64,000 nt of DNA from Fen-1273 sp963748405 (GCA_963748405.1 CAVVIT010000005.1:682001-746000); one strand, 5' to 3'; shown: positions 30,233 through 40,754, counted from the first letter of the stretch. Program-made: numbers and translations. The notes: generated from the letters alone by a model not told the origin.

Positions 30233-31239
30233 AGTTCATCGATACCGCCCGGATACACATCGCCGCGGGGCACGGCGGAGTCGGGTGCGTCAGTTTCAGG
30301 CGCGAGAAATTCATCCCCAAGGGGGGCCCGGACGGAGGGAACGGGGGGCGCGGGGGATCCGTCATCATCCGGGCCAACCGCCACCTGACGACGCTCCTCG
30401 ATTTCCAGTACAGGAGGATCTACCAGGCCCAGCGCGGAGAACACGGCCTCGGTTCGAACAAATCCGGCAGGAGCGGCGAGGACATCACGCTGGAGGTGCC
30501 GGCCGGGACGGTGATCCGCGATGCGGAGACCGGAGAAGTGTTTGCCGATCTCCTCAAAGACGGGGAGGAAATTGTCGCCGCCGCCGGCGGGCGGGGGGGG
30601 CGGGGGAACGCCGAGTTCGCCACATCGACGGACCAGGCACCGCGTCATTTCGAGCAGGGGGGAGAAGGAGAGGAGCGGGATCTCGAACTCGAGCTGAAGC
30701 TCCTTGCCGACGTCGGGCTGGTCGGATTCCCGAACGCGGGAAAGTCGACGCTTATCTCCGTCGTTTCCGCCGCACGTCCCAAGATCGCCGATTATCCGTT
30801 CACCACGCTCGTCCCCAACCTCGGCATCGTCCGGGTCGACGACGGCGCGAGCTTCGTCCTCGCCGACATCCCCGGGATCCTCGAGGGAGCGCACCTCGGC
30901 AAGGGACTCGGCATCCAGTTCCTCCGGCACATCGAACGATCCAAGGTTCTCGTGTTTCTGGTCGACTGCACGCGCGACGACCCGCGCGAAGACTACACGA
31001 CGCTCCTGAACGAGCTGAAGCTCTTCAATAAAGAGCTCGTGAACAAACCGAGGATCGCCGTCCTCACGAAAACCGATCTCCTGGACGCGGCCGCATTGAA
31101 AGCCCTTCCGAAACTGAGGTTCGGGACGACCCCCCTCCTGCGCATATCGGCGGTGACGGGGGCGGGAGTCCCGGAGCTCGTCCGGGCGATGTGGGAAAAG
31201 GTCCGACCGGCCCCGGCAAAAAGGAAACGGAGAGCGTGA
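30229..31239 (+). CDS. obg: GTPase Obg
   Basis: Obg is a ribosome-associated GTPase in late 50S assembly and stress control. The glycine-rich Obg fold (about 1-158) includes FIPKGGPDGGNGGRGG and GGRGGRGNAEF. The G domain follows, with G1 GFPNAGKST, G3 DIPG and G4 TKTD. The 336-residue form lacks the optional C-terminal OCT domain. An intact G8 run at 30593-30600 is in frame, a useful contrast to the broken G7 runs elsewhere. Confidence 0.96.
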   Translation: MKFIDTARIHIAAGHGGVGCVSFRREKFIPKGGPDGGNGGRGGSVIIRANRHLTTLLDFQYRRIYQAQRGEHGLGSNKSGRSGEDITLEVPAGTVIRDAETGEVFADLLKDGEEIVAAAGGRGGRGNAEFATSTDQAPRHFEQGGEGEERDLELELKLLADVGLVGFPNAGKSTLISVVSAARPKIADYPFTTLVPNLGIVRVDDGASFVLADIPGILEGAHLGKGLGIQFLRHIERSKVLVFLVDCTRDDPREDYTTLLNELKLFNKELVNKPRIAVLTKTDLLDAAALKALPKLRFGTTPLLRISAVTGAGVPELVRAMWEKVRPAPAKRKRRA

Positions 31240-32237
31240 CACATCCGCCGCTCACCCCGGGGAGAACAATCGCCGTGGTCGCCGGACTCGCGGGCGCTCT
31301 CCTCCTTGCCGCGCTCCTTGCGCTCTCCCTGGGGAGCGTCCCCGTCACGATGAAGAGCATCGCGGGAGCGCTCACCGGGAACACCGCAGTCTCCCCGGCC
31401 GACAGGACGATCATACTCGACATCCGACTTCCCCGCCTCCTGCTGGCAATCATCGTGGGTTCCGGACTTTCCGTCGCGGGGCTCGTCTTCCAGGCACTCC
31501 TCAGAAATCCCCTCGCCGAGCCCTACATACTCGGGATCTCCAGCGGAGGAACGGTGGGCGCAATACTGGCGATGACGTTCGCCGCAGGATCGGGAGTGTT
31601 CGCCCTCCCCCTGGCCTCGTTTGCCGGATCCGCGGCGGTCATGGGGCTCGTGTATTCGGTCGCCCACAGGAGGGGACGGCTCGACACGTACACGCTTCTG
31701 CTCGCCGGGGTGATGATCGGCGCGTTCTTCAACGCGCTCGTCCTCCTCGTCGTCGCCGTGGTCAACCAGGAACTCAGGAGCGCGTTCCTCTGGCTCATGG
31801 GAAACCTGAGCGGAGCCAGTCCCGCTTCCGTGGCAGTCGTCAGCGTCCCGGTCATCATCGCGTCGATCGCACTCTATACGCAGGCGAAGGGTTTCAACCT
31901 GATCGCCACGGGAGAGGAAACCGCGCTGCAGCTGGGCGTCAACGTACGCTTACTCAAAAAGAGCGCGTACCTGCTCGCGTCCTTCATCACCGGCATGGTC
32001 GTGTCCGTCAGCGGGGTCGTCGGGTTCGTCGGCCTGATCATCCCGCACATCTGCCGGATGATATTCGGACCGGATCACAGGCTGCTCTTTCCCGCTTCAT
32101 TTCTCTCAGGGGCCATATTCATGGTCCTTGCCGACCTGATCTCCAGGGTCGCACTCGCCCCCACCGAAATCCCGGTCGGCGCCGTCACGGCTGCCATCGG
32201 AGCCCCGTTATTCGTCTATTTGCTCAGAAAAGGCTGA
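31236..32237 (+). CDS. FecCD/BtuC-family ABC transporter permease
   Basis: This is the membrane subunit of an iron-siderophore, haem or cobalamin importer, 333 residues with about ten TM segments. Family motifs are IRLPRLLLAIIVGSGLSVAG, QALLRNPLAEPYILGISSGG, and the ATPase-contact helix with GLIIPHICRM. GTG 31236 overlaps the obg stop (GTGA); the longer frame would overlap obg further. The probable ATPase partner is 6 kb downstream at 38.1 kb. No binding protein is seen, so the substrate is open. Confidence 0.92.
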   Translation: MTHPPLTPGRTIAVVAGLAGALLLAALLALSLGSVPVTMKSIAGALTGNTAVSPADRTIILDIRLPRLLLAIIVGSGLSVAGLVFQALLRNPLAEPYILGISSGGTVGAILAMTFAAGSGVFALPLASFAGSAAVMGLVYSVAHRRGRLDTYTLLLAGVMIGAFFNALVLLVVAVVNQELRSAFLWLMGNLSGASPASVAVVSVPVIIASIALYTQAKGFNLIATGEETALQLGVNVRLLKKSAYLLASFITGMVVSVSGVVGFVGLIIPHICRMIFGPDHRLLFPASFLSGAIFMVLADLISRVALAPTEIPVGAVTAAIGAPLFVYLLRKG

Positions 32238-32419
32238 TTGGCACACCCGTCCCGGGTCCAAAGTGACAGCTATCACACCCAGTTGCACTAGTTATCGTTT
32301 CCTATTACCATAGCTGGGTAACTCTCTGTCAATTTGACCACGTGTTTGCATGAATTTCGCAAACCATTTGATTTCAACCATGCGTTTCTGCGAATGCGCG
32401 AGCGGGGAAATAAGGTGAC

Positions 32420-35400
32420 ATGAAGAGAACGAACACGCATTCGGCAAGAAACGCGGCGCCCGCCAGGGCAAGGGGCACTCCCCAATCCGCCATCGAGATG
32501 ATCTCCTCGCTCGTGGGAAGCGACCGTCTTCTCGACCTTGTCCTCAACAATTCCGGCGACCTCATCGTCATACTCGACAGGAACGGGAAGAGGATATACA
32601 ACAGCCCCTCGTACCGTGAAGTCCTCGGCGACCCTGACTCTCTCCGCGGGAGCAACTCGTTCGCCGAGATCCATCCCGACGACAGGGAGCAGATCCAGAA
32701 ACTCTTTCAGCAGACGGTACGGACCGGCAAAGGGAAGCGGGCGGAATTCCGGTTCCTCCTGTCGGACGGGAGCGTCAGGCACATCGAGTCCCGCGGGCAT
32801 ATCGTCCGCGACTCGAAGAAAGAAATACGGTACATCGTCGTCATCTCGCGGGACATCACCTCGCAGCAGCAGACCCTGATGCAGCTCGAGGAAACCGAGG
32901 CGACGTTCCGCAGGCTCGTCGAAAATTCATCCGTCGGCGTCTACATATTGCAGGACGGGGGGTTCAGATATGTGAACCCCCGGATTTCCGAGATCACGGG
33001 GTACGAGGCACGGGAGCTCACGGACGGAAAAACGTTCACCGACGCCGTCGTAGCGGACGAACGTACGCGCGTCGATGAAGAGATACGGCGCCACCTGGCG
33101 GGCGAGTCCCCCCGCCTCTGGTCGACCTTCCGCGCCATCAGGAAGGACGGGACGCAGATCGACCTGGAGCTGGCCGGAACGCGGACCACGCACAACGGCC
33201 GTGCGGCGATCATCGGGACGCTCGTTGACATTACGGAACGAAAGCGGGCCGAGTCCCTGCAGCACGCCCTCTACAGGATCACCGAAAGGGCAAGCTCGGT
33301 ATCCCAGCTGACGGATTTCTACGCCGCCGTGCACTCGATACTGGGCGAGCTGATGTACGTCCGCAACTTTTACATCGCGCTCTACGACAGAAACACGGGG
33401 GACCTGACGTTCCCGTACTTCGTCGACGAATTCGACCCTCCCCCTCCACCGCACAAACCGGGACGGGGCCTGACGGAATACGTGCTCCGCACGGGTGAAC
33501 CACTCCTGGCGACGCCGGACGTGTTCCAGGATCTCGTGGACAAAGGTGAAGTGGTGCTCATCGGCGGCGCATCCGTCGACTGGCTCGGCGTCCCGCTCAT
33601 GGAGGGAGACAGGGCGGTCGGCGTCATCGTCATACAGAGCTACACCGATTCCATACGTTTCGGCAGGAAAGAGCAGGAGATCCTGACATACATCTCCCGG
33701 CACATCGCGGTGGCGATCGGCCGGAAGCGGACGGAAGCTGCGCTGAGGGAAAGCGAAGAGAGGCACCGGGCGATCATCGCCGGGATGGGAGACGGGATCA
33801 TGCTGCACGACGCGCGCGGGACGCTGAGCAGCTGGAACCCGAGCGCGCTCCGCATACTGGAGCTTCCCGCAGCCGACCTTCCCGGGTGGCCGTACCTGAA
33901 GAAAGACGTCGACCCCATTCACGAAGACGGAAGTCCGTTCCTCCCCGGCGAATACCCCGCCATGGTGTCCCTCGTGACGGGAACGGCGTGCACGGACACC
34001 GTGCTCGGGTTCAGGACCCCGGCCGGTGACCGGAGGTGGATTTCGATCAACACGCAGCCCCTGCTCCGCTCGGGTGACGAACTTCCGTACGCGGTCGTGA
34101 CGAGCTTCACCGACATCACGCGGCGCAAGGAGGCGGAGAATGCGCTTTACAGGAGCGAACAGCGGTTCCGCTCGCTCGTCGAAGCCATCCCTGACTGGAT
34201 CTGGGAAACGGACGCAGCCGGGCGCTACACGTACGCGAGCCCGAAGGTGAAAGACCTCCTCGGATTCGACCCCACCGAAGTTCTCGGCAAACGCCCGCGC
34301 GACTTCATGCAGACGCCGGACGCAGACGAATTCGGGCGCCTGATGATGAGCTTCGCCTCGCGCGGAGAACCCTTCTCCGGATTCCAGAACCGTCACGTGA
34401 CGAAGGACGGGCGTACCGTCGTCCTCGAAACGAGCGGCGTCCCGGTTTTCGACGACAGCGGACAGTTCCGCGGGTACAGGGGGATCGACAGGGACGTGAC
34501 TTCCCGGAAACACGGGGAGGAAGAACGGGCGAGGTTGAAAATGGCGGTGGACCAGGCGGCCGAGTCGATTCTCATCACCGAGCCCGACGGCCGGATCGTC
34601 TACGTCAATCCCGCGTTCGAAACAATCACCGGGTACGGGAAGAACGAAGTCCTGGGGAAGACTCCCCGCATACTCGGAAGCGGAAACCACGACAGGTCGT
34701 ATTTCGCTTCGCTCTGGGGAACGATACGCCGCGGCGAAGTCTGGTCGGGGCACATCACCAACCGGAGGAAAGACGGCTCGCTCTACGAAGAGGAAATGGT
34801 GATTTCTCCCGTACGCGACTCTTCCGGTGTGATCGTCAACTTCGTCGCCGTCCAGCGCGATATGACGAACGAGCTCGAGATGGAGCGGCGCCTGCGGCAG
34901 TCGCAGAAGATGGAGAGCCTCGGACAGCTCGCGGGAGGGATCGCCCACGATTTCAACAACGTTCTCGGCGTCATCCAGGGGGGGCTCGCGCTCCTGAAAT
35001 CCCGCCTGACCGACCCGTCGCACATGCGCTACATCGATCTCAGCGAATCCGCCGTCAACCGGGGAGCGGACGTCGCCCAGCGGCTCCTGATGTTCTCGCG
35101 GGAAGGTCAGATCCAGCTCCGCCCGCTTTCGTTCGCGGACGTGGCCGACGAGCTGACGCGGGTGCTCGAGCACAGCATCGAAAAGACGATCGAGCTCGTG
35201 ACGGACATTCCCCCGGACCTCCCCATCATCCAGGGGAACTCCGGGCAGCTGTACCAGATGCTCCTTAACCTCTGCATCAACGCACGCGACGCGATACTCC
35301 AGCCCGAGGGAAAGCCCAAGCCCGGCCGGATCACGATCGCCGCGCGGACGATCTCCGGCGAGGACGTGCGGAGGAGCTTCAAAGACGCCATCGCACCGCT

Positions 35401-36067
35401 CTACGTCCGCGTATCGGTGTCGGACACGGGGTGCGGGATGAACGAGGATGTCAGGAGCAGGATATTCGAACCCTTCTTCACGACGAAGGCCCCCGGCAAG
35501 GGAACGGGACTGGGGCTCGCCGTCGCCTACGGCATCGTCAAGAGCCATTTCGGCATCATCGACGTCGAATCCTCCCCGGGGGCGGGGACGACGTTCAATA
35601 TCTACCTTGTCGCCTATCCCGAGGAGAAGCTCCCTGCTCCCGAAAAGCGGATCGAATCGATCGTCGGCGGCAGCGAGACGATACTCGTCGTCGAGGACGA
35701 GGAAGCACTCCGGAACCTCCTGACGGAGCTCCTCGAGTCCTACGGCTACACGGTCCTGCAGGCCGAGGACGGCGTCGCGGGGCTCGAGCAGTTCGCGCGC
35801 CACAGGGACGAGATCAAGGCCGTCATCACCGACATGGGCCTTCCCCGGATGTCGGGGCAGGACCTTTTCTCGAGGATCCGGGAAATGGACCCCTCCTCCC
35901 GCATCGTGCTCGCCAGCGGGTATCTCGATCCCGACCTCAAATCACACCTCTTCACGCTCGGCGCCAGGGCGTTCCTGCAGAAGCCGTACCAGCCGGCGGA
36001 CATCCTCCGGGTCATCCGGGGCATCATCGACGTCGCGGAACGCACGGAGAAGGGGGTCCCCTCATGA
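32420..36067 (+). CDS. PAS/GAF hybrid histidine kinase with receiver
   Basis: This soluble hybrid kinase has 1215 residues. In order: PAS (about 33-155), PAS (160-280), GAF (290-435), three more PAS (446-570, 575-700, 705-825), HisKA with the phospho-acceptor in GIAHDFNNVLG (near 843), HATPase (about 890-1060, with DTGCGMNE and GKGTGLGLAV), and a receiver (about 1090-1205, Asp in ITDMGLPRMSG). There is no TM segment. AAGGTGAC precedes the ATG. It overlaps its smaller paralogue by four bases. Confidence 0.93.
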   Translation: MKRTNTHSARNAAPARARGTPQSAIEMISSLVGSDRLLDLVLNNSGDLIVILDRNGKRIYNSPSYREVLGDPDSLRGSNSFAEIHPDDREQIQKLFQQTVRTGKGKRAEFRFLLSDGSVRHIESRGHIVRDSKKEIRYIVVISRDITSQQQTLMQLEETEATFRRLVENSSVGVYILQDGGFRYVNPRISEITGYEARELTDGKTFTDAVVADERTRVDEEIRRHLAGESPRLWSTFRAIRKDGTQIDLELAGTRTTHNGRAAIIGTLVDITERKRAESLQHALYRITERASSVSQLTDFYAAVHSILGELMYVRNFYIALYDRNTGDLTFPYFVDEFDPPPPPHKPGRGLTEYVLRTGEPLLATPDVFQDLVDKGEVVLIGGASVDWLGVPLMEGDRAVGVIVIQSYTDSIRFGRKEQEILTYISRHIAVAIGRKRTEAALRESEERHRAIIAGMGDGIMLHDARGTLSSWNPSALRILELPAADLPGWPYLKKDVDPIHEDGSPFLPGEYPAMVSLVTGTACTDTVLGFRTPAGDRRWISINTQPLLRSGDELPYAVVTSFTDITRRKEAENALYRSEQRFRSLVEAIPDWIWETDAAGRYTYASPKVKDLLGFDPTEVLGKRPRDFMQTPDADEFGRLMMSFASRGEPFSGFQNRHVTKDGRTVVLETSGVPVFDDSGQFRGYRGIDRDVTSRKHGEEERARLKMAVDQAAESILITEPDGRIVYVNPAFETITGYGKNEVLGKTPRILGSGNHDRSYFASLWGTIRRGEVWSGHITNRRKDGSLYEEEMVISPVRDSSGVIVNFVAVQRDMTNELEMERRLRQSQKMESLGQLAGGIAHDFNNVLGVIQGGLALLKSRLTDPSHMRYIDLSESAVNRGADVAQRLLMFSREGQIQLRPLSFADVADELTRVLEHSIEKTIELVTDIPPDLPIIQGNSGQLYQMLLNLCINARDAILQPEGKPKPGRITIAARTISGEDVRRSFKDAIAPLYVRVSVSDTGCGMNEDVRSRIFEPFFTTKAPGKGTGLGLAVAYGIVKSHFGIIDVESSPGAGTTFNIYLVAYPEEKLPAPEKRIESIVGGSETILVVEDEEALRNLLTELLESYGYTVLQAEDGVAGLEQFARHRDEIKAVITDMGLPRMSGQDLFSRIREMDPSSRIVLASGYLDPDLKSHLFTLGARAFLQKPYQPADILRVIRGIIDVAERTEKGVPS

Positions 36068-37971
36068 AGCAGGAAGAACGCGCGTCGGAGACCGAACGCC
36101 TCCTCCATCTCATCCTGGCCAACATCGATGATCTCATCGCCGTGCTGGACCTGAACGGCCGCAGGCTCTACAACAGTCCCTCGTACGAGGCGATATTCGG
36201 CGCGCGCGACAAGCTGCGCGGGACCGATTCGTTCGAGGAGGTTCACCCGGGCGACCGGGAGATGGTCAGGAACATCTTCCGCAGGACGATCGAGACGGGC
36301 GTCGGCAGCCGGATCGTCTACAGGCTCCTGGGGAAGGACGACAGCGTGCGCTACATTGAGTCGCAGGGCAACGTCATCCGCGACCCGGACGGAAAGCCGG
36401 AGAAGGTCATCGTCGTCGGCCGGGACATCACCGACCGGATCCGGGCCGAGGAGGAGCGCACGAGACTGTTCTCCGCCGTCGAACAGGCGCACGAGGCGAT
36501 ACTGATCACGGACGCGTCAGGAACGATACTGTACGTGAACCCGGCATTCGAACGGTTCACGGGGTACACGCGCGAAGAGGCGGTGGGACAGAACCCCCGG
36601 CTCCTGAAGAGCGGCGAGCAGCCGGCGGTCTTCTACAGGGAAATGTGGGCCACGCTTCTCAGGGGGGAAGTCTGGTCGGGGCGCATCGTCAACCGGCGGA
36701 AGGACGGGTCGAAGTACCAGGAAGAGATGGTCATCTCGCCGGTCCGTGACGCCGGGGGAACCGTCGTCAACTATGCCGCCGTGAAGAGGGACACGACGCT
36801 CGAGAGCCAGGTGGAGGACCAGCTCCGCCAGGCACAGAAGATGGAAAGCCTCCGGGAGCTTGCCGGCGGGATCGCCCACGACTTCAACAACATCCTCAAC
36901 GTCATCCTGGGCACGTTCACGCTCCTCCGCTCGAAAGTGAAGGGCGACGCCGTCACGGACAAGTACCTGAAGATGGGCGAGGCCGCGGTGCGCCGTGGAG
37001 TCGACGTGGGTAAGAGGCTCGCGATGTTCGCACAGGCGGACACCACGCAGCATATCCCCATCGCGCTGGCGGGCCTCATTCGGGAGGTCGAGGGTTCGCT
37101 CCAGAGCAGCATCGAAAAGACGATACAGGTGGAGACGCTTTCCGGGGCGGACCTGCCGCTCGTGCAGGCGAGCCAGCCCCAGCTGTACCAGAGCCTGCTG
37201 ACGCTCGGATTGAACGCGCGCGACGCCATCGTCAGCGCGCGGCCGGCCGACGGGCTTATTACGTTCGGTGCCGTCACCGTGGACGGGCGCGCCGTGCACG
37301 ACATCTTCCGCGAGGCGACGGCGAGGAATTATGTCCGCGTCACCGTCAGCGACAACGGCCCGGGGATGCCGGAACAGAAGCGGAAGCGCATATTCGAGCC
37401 CTTCCTCAAGAGCGAACAGCCCGAAGGGGCGCGAGGGCTCGGGCTGGCGACCGTCTACAGCGTTGTCCGGAGCCACCACGGATTCATCGACGTCTCCAGC
37501 GAGGTCGGACACGGAACGACGTTTTCCATCTACCTTCCGGGAATCCACGTCGAGGCTGAGCCCCCCGGCGAGACCGCGGCGGGAACGGTTCCGGGCGGGA
37601 CGGAAACGGTGCTCGTCGTCGAGGACGAGGAGGCGCTTCGCCTGCTCCTGGAGGAAGTGCTGCGGGCGCGGGGATACACGGTCCTCTCCGCGGCGGACGG
37701 CATCGAAGGATTCGACGTCTACGAACAGAATGCGGACGCCATCGGCGCGGTGATCGCCGACATGGGGCTCCCCCGGCAGTCGGGGTTCGAGATGTTCCTG
37801 AAGATCCGGGAGCTCAACCCGCGCGCCCGGGTGATACTCGCCAGCGGCTACCTCAGTCCGGAACTCAAATCAAAGCTCTTCGTCGCGGGAGCAAAGGAAT
37901 TCATCCCGAAACCCTTCCAGACAAGCGACGTCCTCCGCAAGCTGCGCGAAGTGCTCGACCTCCCCGGCTGA
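36064..37971 (+). CDS. PAS hybrid histidine kinase with receiver (paralogue)
   Basis: The start is ATG 36064, joined to the previous stop as ATGA. The 635 residues hold PAS (about 8-130), PAS (138-255), HisKA (GGIAHDFNNILN near 270), HATPase (about 365-495, with DNGPGMPE and ARGLGLATV) and a receiver (about 515-630, Asp in IADMGLPRQSG). The first PAS (LYNSPSYEAIFG) matches the first PAS of the large kinase (IYNSPSYREVLG), and the catalytic cores also match. It is therefore a shortened tandem copy lacking GAF and three PAS domains. Confidence 0.93.
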   Translation: MKQEERASETERLLHLILANIDDLIAVLDLNGRRLYNSPSYEAIFGARDKLRGTDSFEEVHPGDREMVRNIFRRTIETGVGSRIVYRLLGKDDSVRYIESQGNVIRDPDGKPEKVIVVGRDITDRIRAEEERTRLFSAVEQAHEAILITDASGTILYVNPAFERFTGYTREEAVGQNPRLLKSGEQPAVFYREMWATLLRGEVWSGRIVNRRKDGSKYQEEMVISPVRDAGGTVVNYAAVKRDTTLESQVEDQLRQAQKMESLRELAGGIAHDFNNILNVILGTFTLLRSKVKGDAVTDKYLKMGEAAVRRGVDVGKRLAMFAQADTTQHIPIALAGLIREVEGSLQSSIEKTIQVETLSGADLPLVQASQPQLYQSLLTLGLNARDAIVSARPADGLITFGAVTVDGRAVHDIFREATARNYVRVTVSDNGPGMPEQKRKRIFEPFLKSEQPEGARGLGLATVYSVVRSHHGFIDVSSEVGHGTTFSIYLPGIHVEAEPPGETAAGTVPGGTETVLVVEDEEALRLLLEEVLRARGYTVLSAADGIEGFDVYEQNADAIGAVIADMGLPRQSGFEMFLKIRELNPRARVILASGYLSPELKSKLFVAGAKEFIPKPFQTSDVLRKLREVLDLPG

Positions 37972-38120
37972 CACAGCCGCGGACCGCGTGCCGGGCCGCA
38001 TCCTTGCCTTCGAGGGGCAATTTCGTTAGATTGAATGACCCGGTGTACGATCCGGGATCCCCCCATGAGTCCGGCGGGAACCTGTGGTGACGATCCATTG
38101 CCTGTGCTTTGAGTTCCTTT

Positions 38121-38899
38121 ATGCACTCGATCACCGTTGACAACATCTCGTTCGGTTACGATCCGGCAACGCCGGTCGTGCGGGATGTTTCATTCACGGT
38201 GCACTCCGGCGAATTCCTCAGCTTTGTAGGCCCGAACGGCTCGGGCAAGACCACGCTTCTCCGCCTCCTCGACAGGATCTTCATCCCCCACCGCGGGACC
38301 ATTCTTCTCGGCGACCAGCCGCTGGCGAAGTTTTCGCGGACCGCGGTCGCGCGGCGCATCGCATTCGTGCCGCAGGACAACAACATCCAGTTTCCCTTCA
38401 CCGTCGCCGAGATCGTCCTCATGGGACGGTCGCCGCACAGCGGGGGAATGACGTTCGAGAACGCCCACGACAGGGACGTCGCCTGGGAGATGATGCGGCT
38501 GACGGACGTTGCGGCGTTCGCGGACCAGCCGGTCACCAACCTCTCGGGGGGGAACGCCAGAGGGTGTTCATCGCGCGCGCGCTGGCGCAGCAGCCGGAAA
38601 TCATCCTTCTTGACGAGCCGAATGCCCACCTCGACATCGCCCACCAGGTGGAGATCTTCCGCATCATCAAACGGCTCAACACCGAATCGGGGCTCACCGT
38701 GATCTCGGTCTCGCACGACCTGAACCTGGCGGCCGCCTACAGCGACCGCATCGCGATGATGGTCGGCGGCACGCTGGCGGCGCTCGGCACACCCGCCGAA
38801 GTCCTGACCGGCGACCGGATCACCGAAGTGTTCAGAACACCCGTCATCGTCGATACGCATCCGGTGCACGGGGTACCACGGGTGTCGCTCCTCGGGTAA
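38121..38899 (+). CDS. FecE-type ABC transporter ATPase, frameshifted at a G7 run
   Basis: The ATPase likely pairs with the FecCD permease at 31.2 kb. The N-terminal frame has Walker A GPNGSGKTT, the Q-loop in FVPQDNN and the signature start NLSGG. It then leaves frame at seven Gs (38546-38552). The second frame resumes at once with VFIARALAQQPEIILLDEP (Walker B) and SVSHDLNLAAAYSD (H-loop) to 38899. One added G gives the canonical SGGERQRVFIARAL. As written, the product is a truncated protein of about 193 residues. Confidence 0.9.
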
Positions 38900-38941
38900 C
38901 GGGAGAGACGGCACTCACAGCCACGAAAGGAATCAGCGCGC

Positions 38942-39433
38942 GTGAGAAGAAGAATCATACGGGAAAAAGTGGTGCAGGCGCTCTACGCGTTCGAGATCGG
39001 CGGCGATCCCGTGGAACACGTCGTCGAGACAATCCTCACCGGGCTCAAGAACAACCCTGCCGCCTACGAATTCGCCAAGAAGCTCGTCATCCAGACCATC
39101 ACCCATACAGACGACATCGACGGCGTCATCAGGGACAAGGTGACAAACTGGGACTTCAAACGGATCGCCGTTCTTGACCGGCTCATACTCAGGATGGGGA
39201 TCTGCGAGCTTCTCTATTTCAAGGAAATCCCCCCGAAAGTCTCCATGAACGAGGCGATCGAGCTCGCCAAGCTCTTCAGCACGCAGCGAAGCGGTCAGTT
39301 CGTCAACGGCGTCCTCGACGCCGTGCTGAACGACATGAAGGCGGCCGGAGGACTGACGAAAGCGGGGCGCGGGCTGTACGAAGGGGACGGAACGACCCGC
39401 GTCAACAAGGCAAAGGGGAAGCGCGCGACCTGA
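38942..39433 (+). CDS. nusB: Transcription antitermination factor NusB
   Basis: NusB binds boxA RNA with NusE (S10) to prevent early termination in rRNA operons. The 163 residues from a GTG start begin RRRIIREKVVQALYAFEIGG. Later family regions are WDFKRIAVLDRLILRMGICE, PPKVSMNEAIELAKLFS and FVNGVLDAV. The C-terminus carries a short basic tail. It follows the ABC ATPase by about 40 bases and precedes the MFS gene by 7. Confidence 0.95.
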   Translation: MRRRIIREKVVQALYAFEIGGDPVEHVVETILTGLKNNPAAYEFAKKLVIQTITHTDDIDGVIRDKVTNWDFKRIAVLDRLILRMGICELLYFKEIPPKVSMNEAIELAKLFSTQRSGQFVNGVLDAVLNDMKAAGGLTKAGRGLYEGDGTTRVNKAKGKRAT

Positions 39434-39440
39434 CACCCGC

Positions 39441-40754
39441 ATGAGCGACCATCCTCCCCCCCCGGTGACACCCGATGCTCTTTCCGGTCCGACCGACAGC
39501 CGGCCTGCCGGCGTCTCACGCTGGCGGATCTTCTCCTGGACACTCTTCGATTTCGCGCAGACCGCGTTTTCCGTCATCATCATCACCGTAGTGTATTCGC
39601 GGTACTTTACCCATCACGTGGCGGGAGGCCAGCGATGGCTCTGGGGCGCCGCGGTGTCCCTCTCGATGATCTGCACGGCGGCCCTTGCCCCACCCCTGGG
39701 CGCCGTCGCCGATTACTCCCGGAACAGGAAGGGATTCCTTCTCCTGTTCGCCCTGACGTGCGTCACGGCGACATCCCTCCTGTTTTTCGTCCGCGAAGGA
39801 ATGGTGGTCGCGGGAGTCGCCCTCTTCGTCATCGCCAACATCGGGTTCGAGGGGGGGCTCGTGTTTTATGACGCATTTCTCCCGGGCATCACGGCAAAAT
39901 CCTCGTACGGGCGCGTCTCGGGCTACGGGTTCGCGATGGGGTACCTGGGGGCCCTGGCGGTCCTCCTCATCGTCCGCCTCCTGCTCCCCGACTCAACGGA
40001 TCCCTCCTACCTGTTCTACGTCAGGCTTTCGTTCGTCGTCGCGGCCGCGTTCTTTCTCTTTTTCTCCCTCCCCCTCTTCTTTTTCGTCCGCGAGCCGGCG
40101 GTGACGGGGGAACGCCCCCCTTCTCTCATCAGGACCGGAATCGCGCGGTCCAGCCGGACATTCAGGGCGCTCTTCATCGACAGGGAATTTCCGTCGATCG
40201 CCCGATTCCTGATCGCCTTTTTTATATACAACGACGGGATACTCACCGTCATCGCCTTCGCCGCGATATTCGCCGAGGAATCGCTCAATATGAGCGACGA
40301 GGCCATCATCGCGTTCTTTGCCATCGTGCAGACAAGCGCCGTTGCCGGCTCGCTCGTGTTCGGGATCGTCACGGACAGGATCGGACCGAAAAGGACGATC
40401 AGCATGACGCTGGTTCTCTGGACGGGGATCGCGGTTGCCGCCTATTTCGTGAACAGCGTGACATTCTTCTACGTCGTCGCGTTCGCCGCCGGCATCGCCA
40501 TCGGCTCATCGCAGTCTGCCAGCAGAAGCCTCATGGCCCTTCTCACGCCGAGAGAACGCGAAGCGGAGTTCTTCGGGTTCTACGACGGCCTCTGCGGCAA
40601 GGCCTCGGCGGTCCTCGGGACGCTCGTCTACGGCGTCGTCGCCGATCTCACCAACCAGCGGATCGCGGCACTGGTCATCTCCCTGTTCTTCATCGCCGGA
40701 TTCGCGATACTCCAGGGGGTGCAGGAACCGGTGCGCGCCCCGTCACGGGGATAG
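39441..40754 (+). CDS. MFS transporter, UMF1/Atg22-like family
   Basis: This 437-residue membrane protein has about twelve TM segments after a proline-rich, soluble N-terminus of about 28 residues. WTLFDFAQTAFSVIIITVVY is the typical opening of bacterial UMF1 transporters, and the middle basic loop and LVFGIVTDRIGPKR follow MFS patterns. Exported or imported compounds are unknown for most of this family. Located between nusB and lpxH. Confidence 0.87.
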   Translation: MSDHPPPPVTPDALSGPTDSRPAGVSRWRIFSWTLFDFAQTAFSVIIITVVYSRYFTHHVAGGQRWLWGAAVSLSMICTAALAPPLGAVADYSRNRKGFLLLFALTCVTATSLLFFVREGMVVAGVALFVIANIGFEGGLVFYDAFLPGITAKSSYGRVSGYGFAMGYLGALAVLLIVRLLLPDSTDPSYLFYVRLSFVVAAAFFLFFSLPLFFFVREPAVTGERPPSLIRTGIARSSRTFRALFIDREFPSIARFLIAFFIYNDGILTVIAFAAIFAEESLNMSDEAIIAFFAIVQTSAVAGSLVFGIVTDRIGPKRTISMTLVLWTGIAVAAYFVNSVTFFYVVAFAAGIAIGSSQSASRSLMALLTPREREAEFFGFYDGLCGKASAVLGTLVYGVVADLTNQRIAALVISLFFIAGFAILQGVQEPVRAPSRG

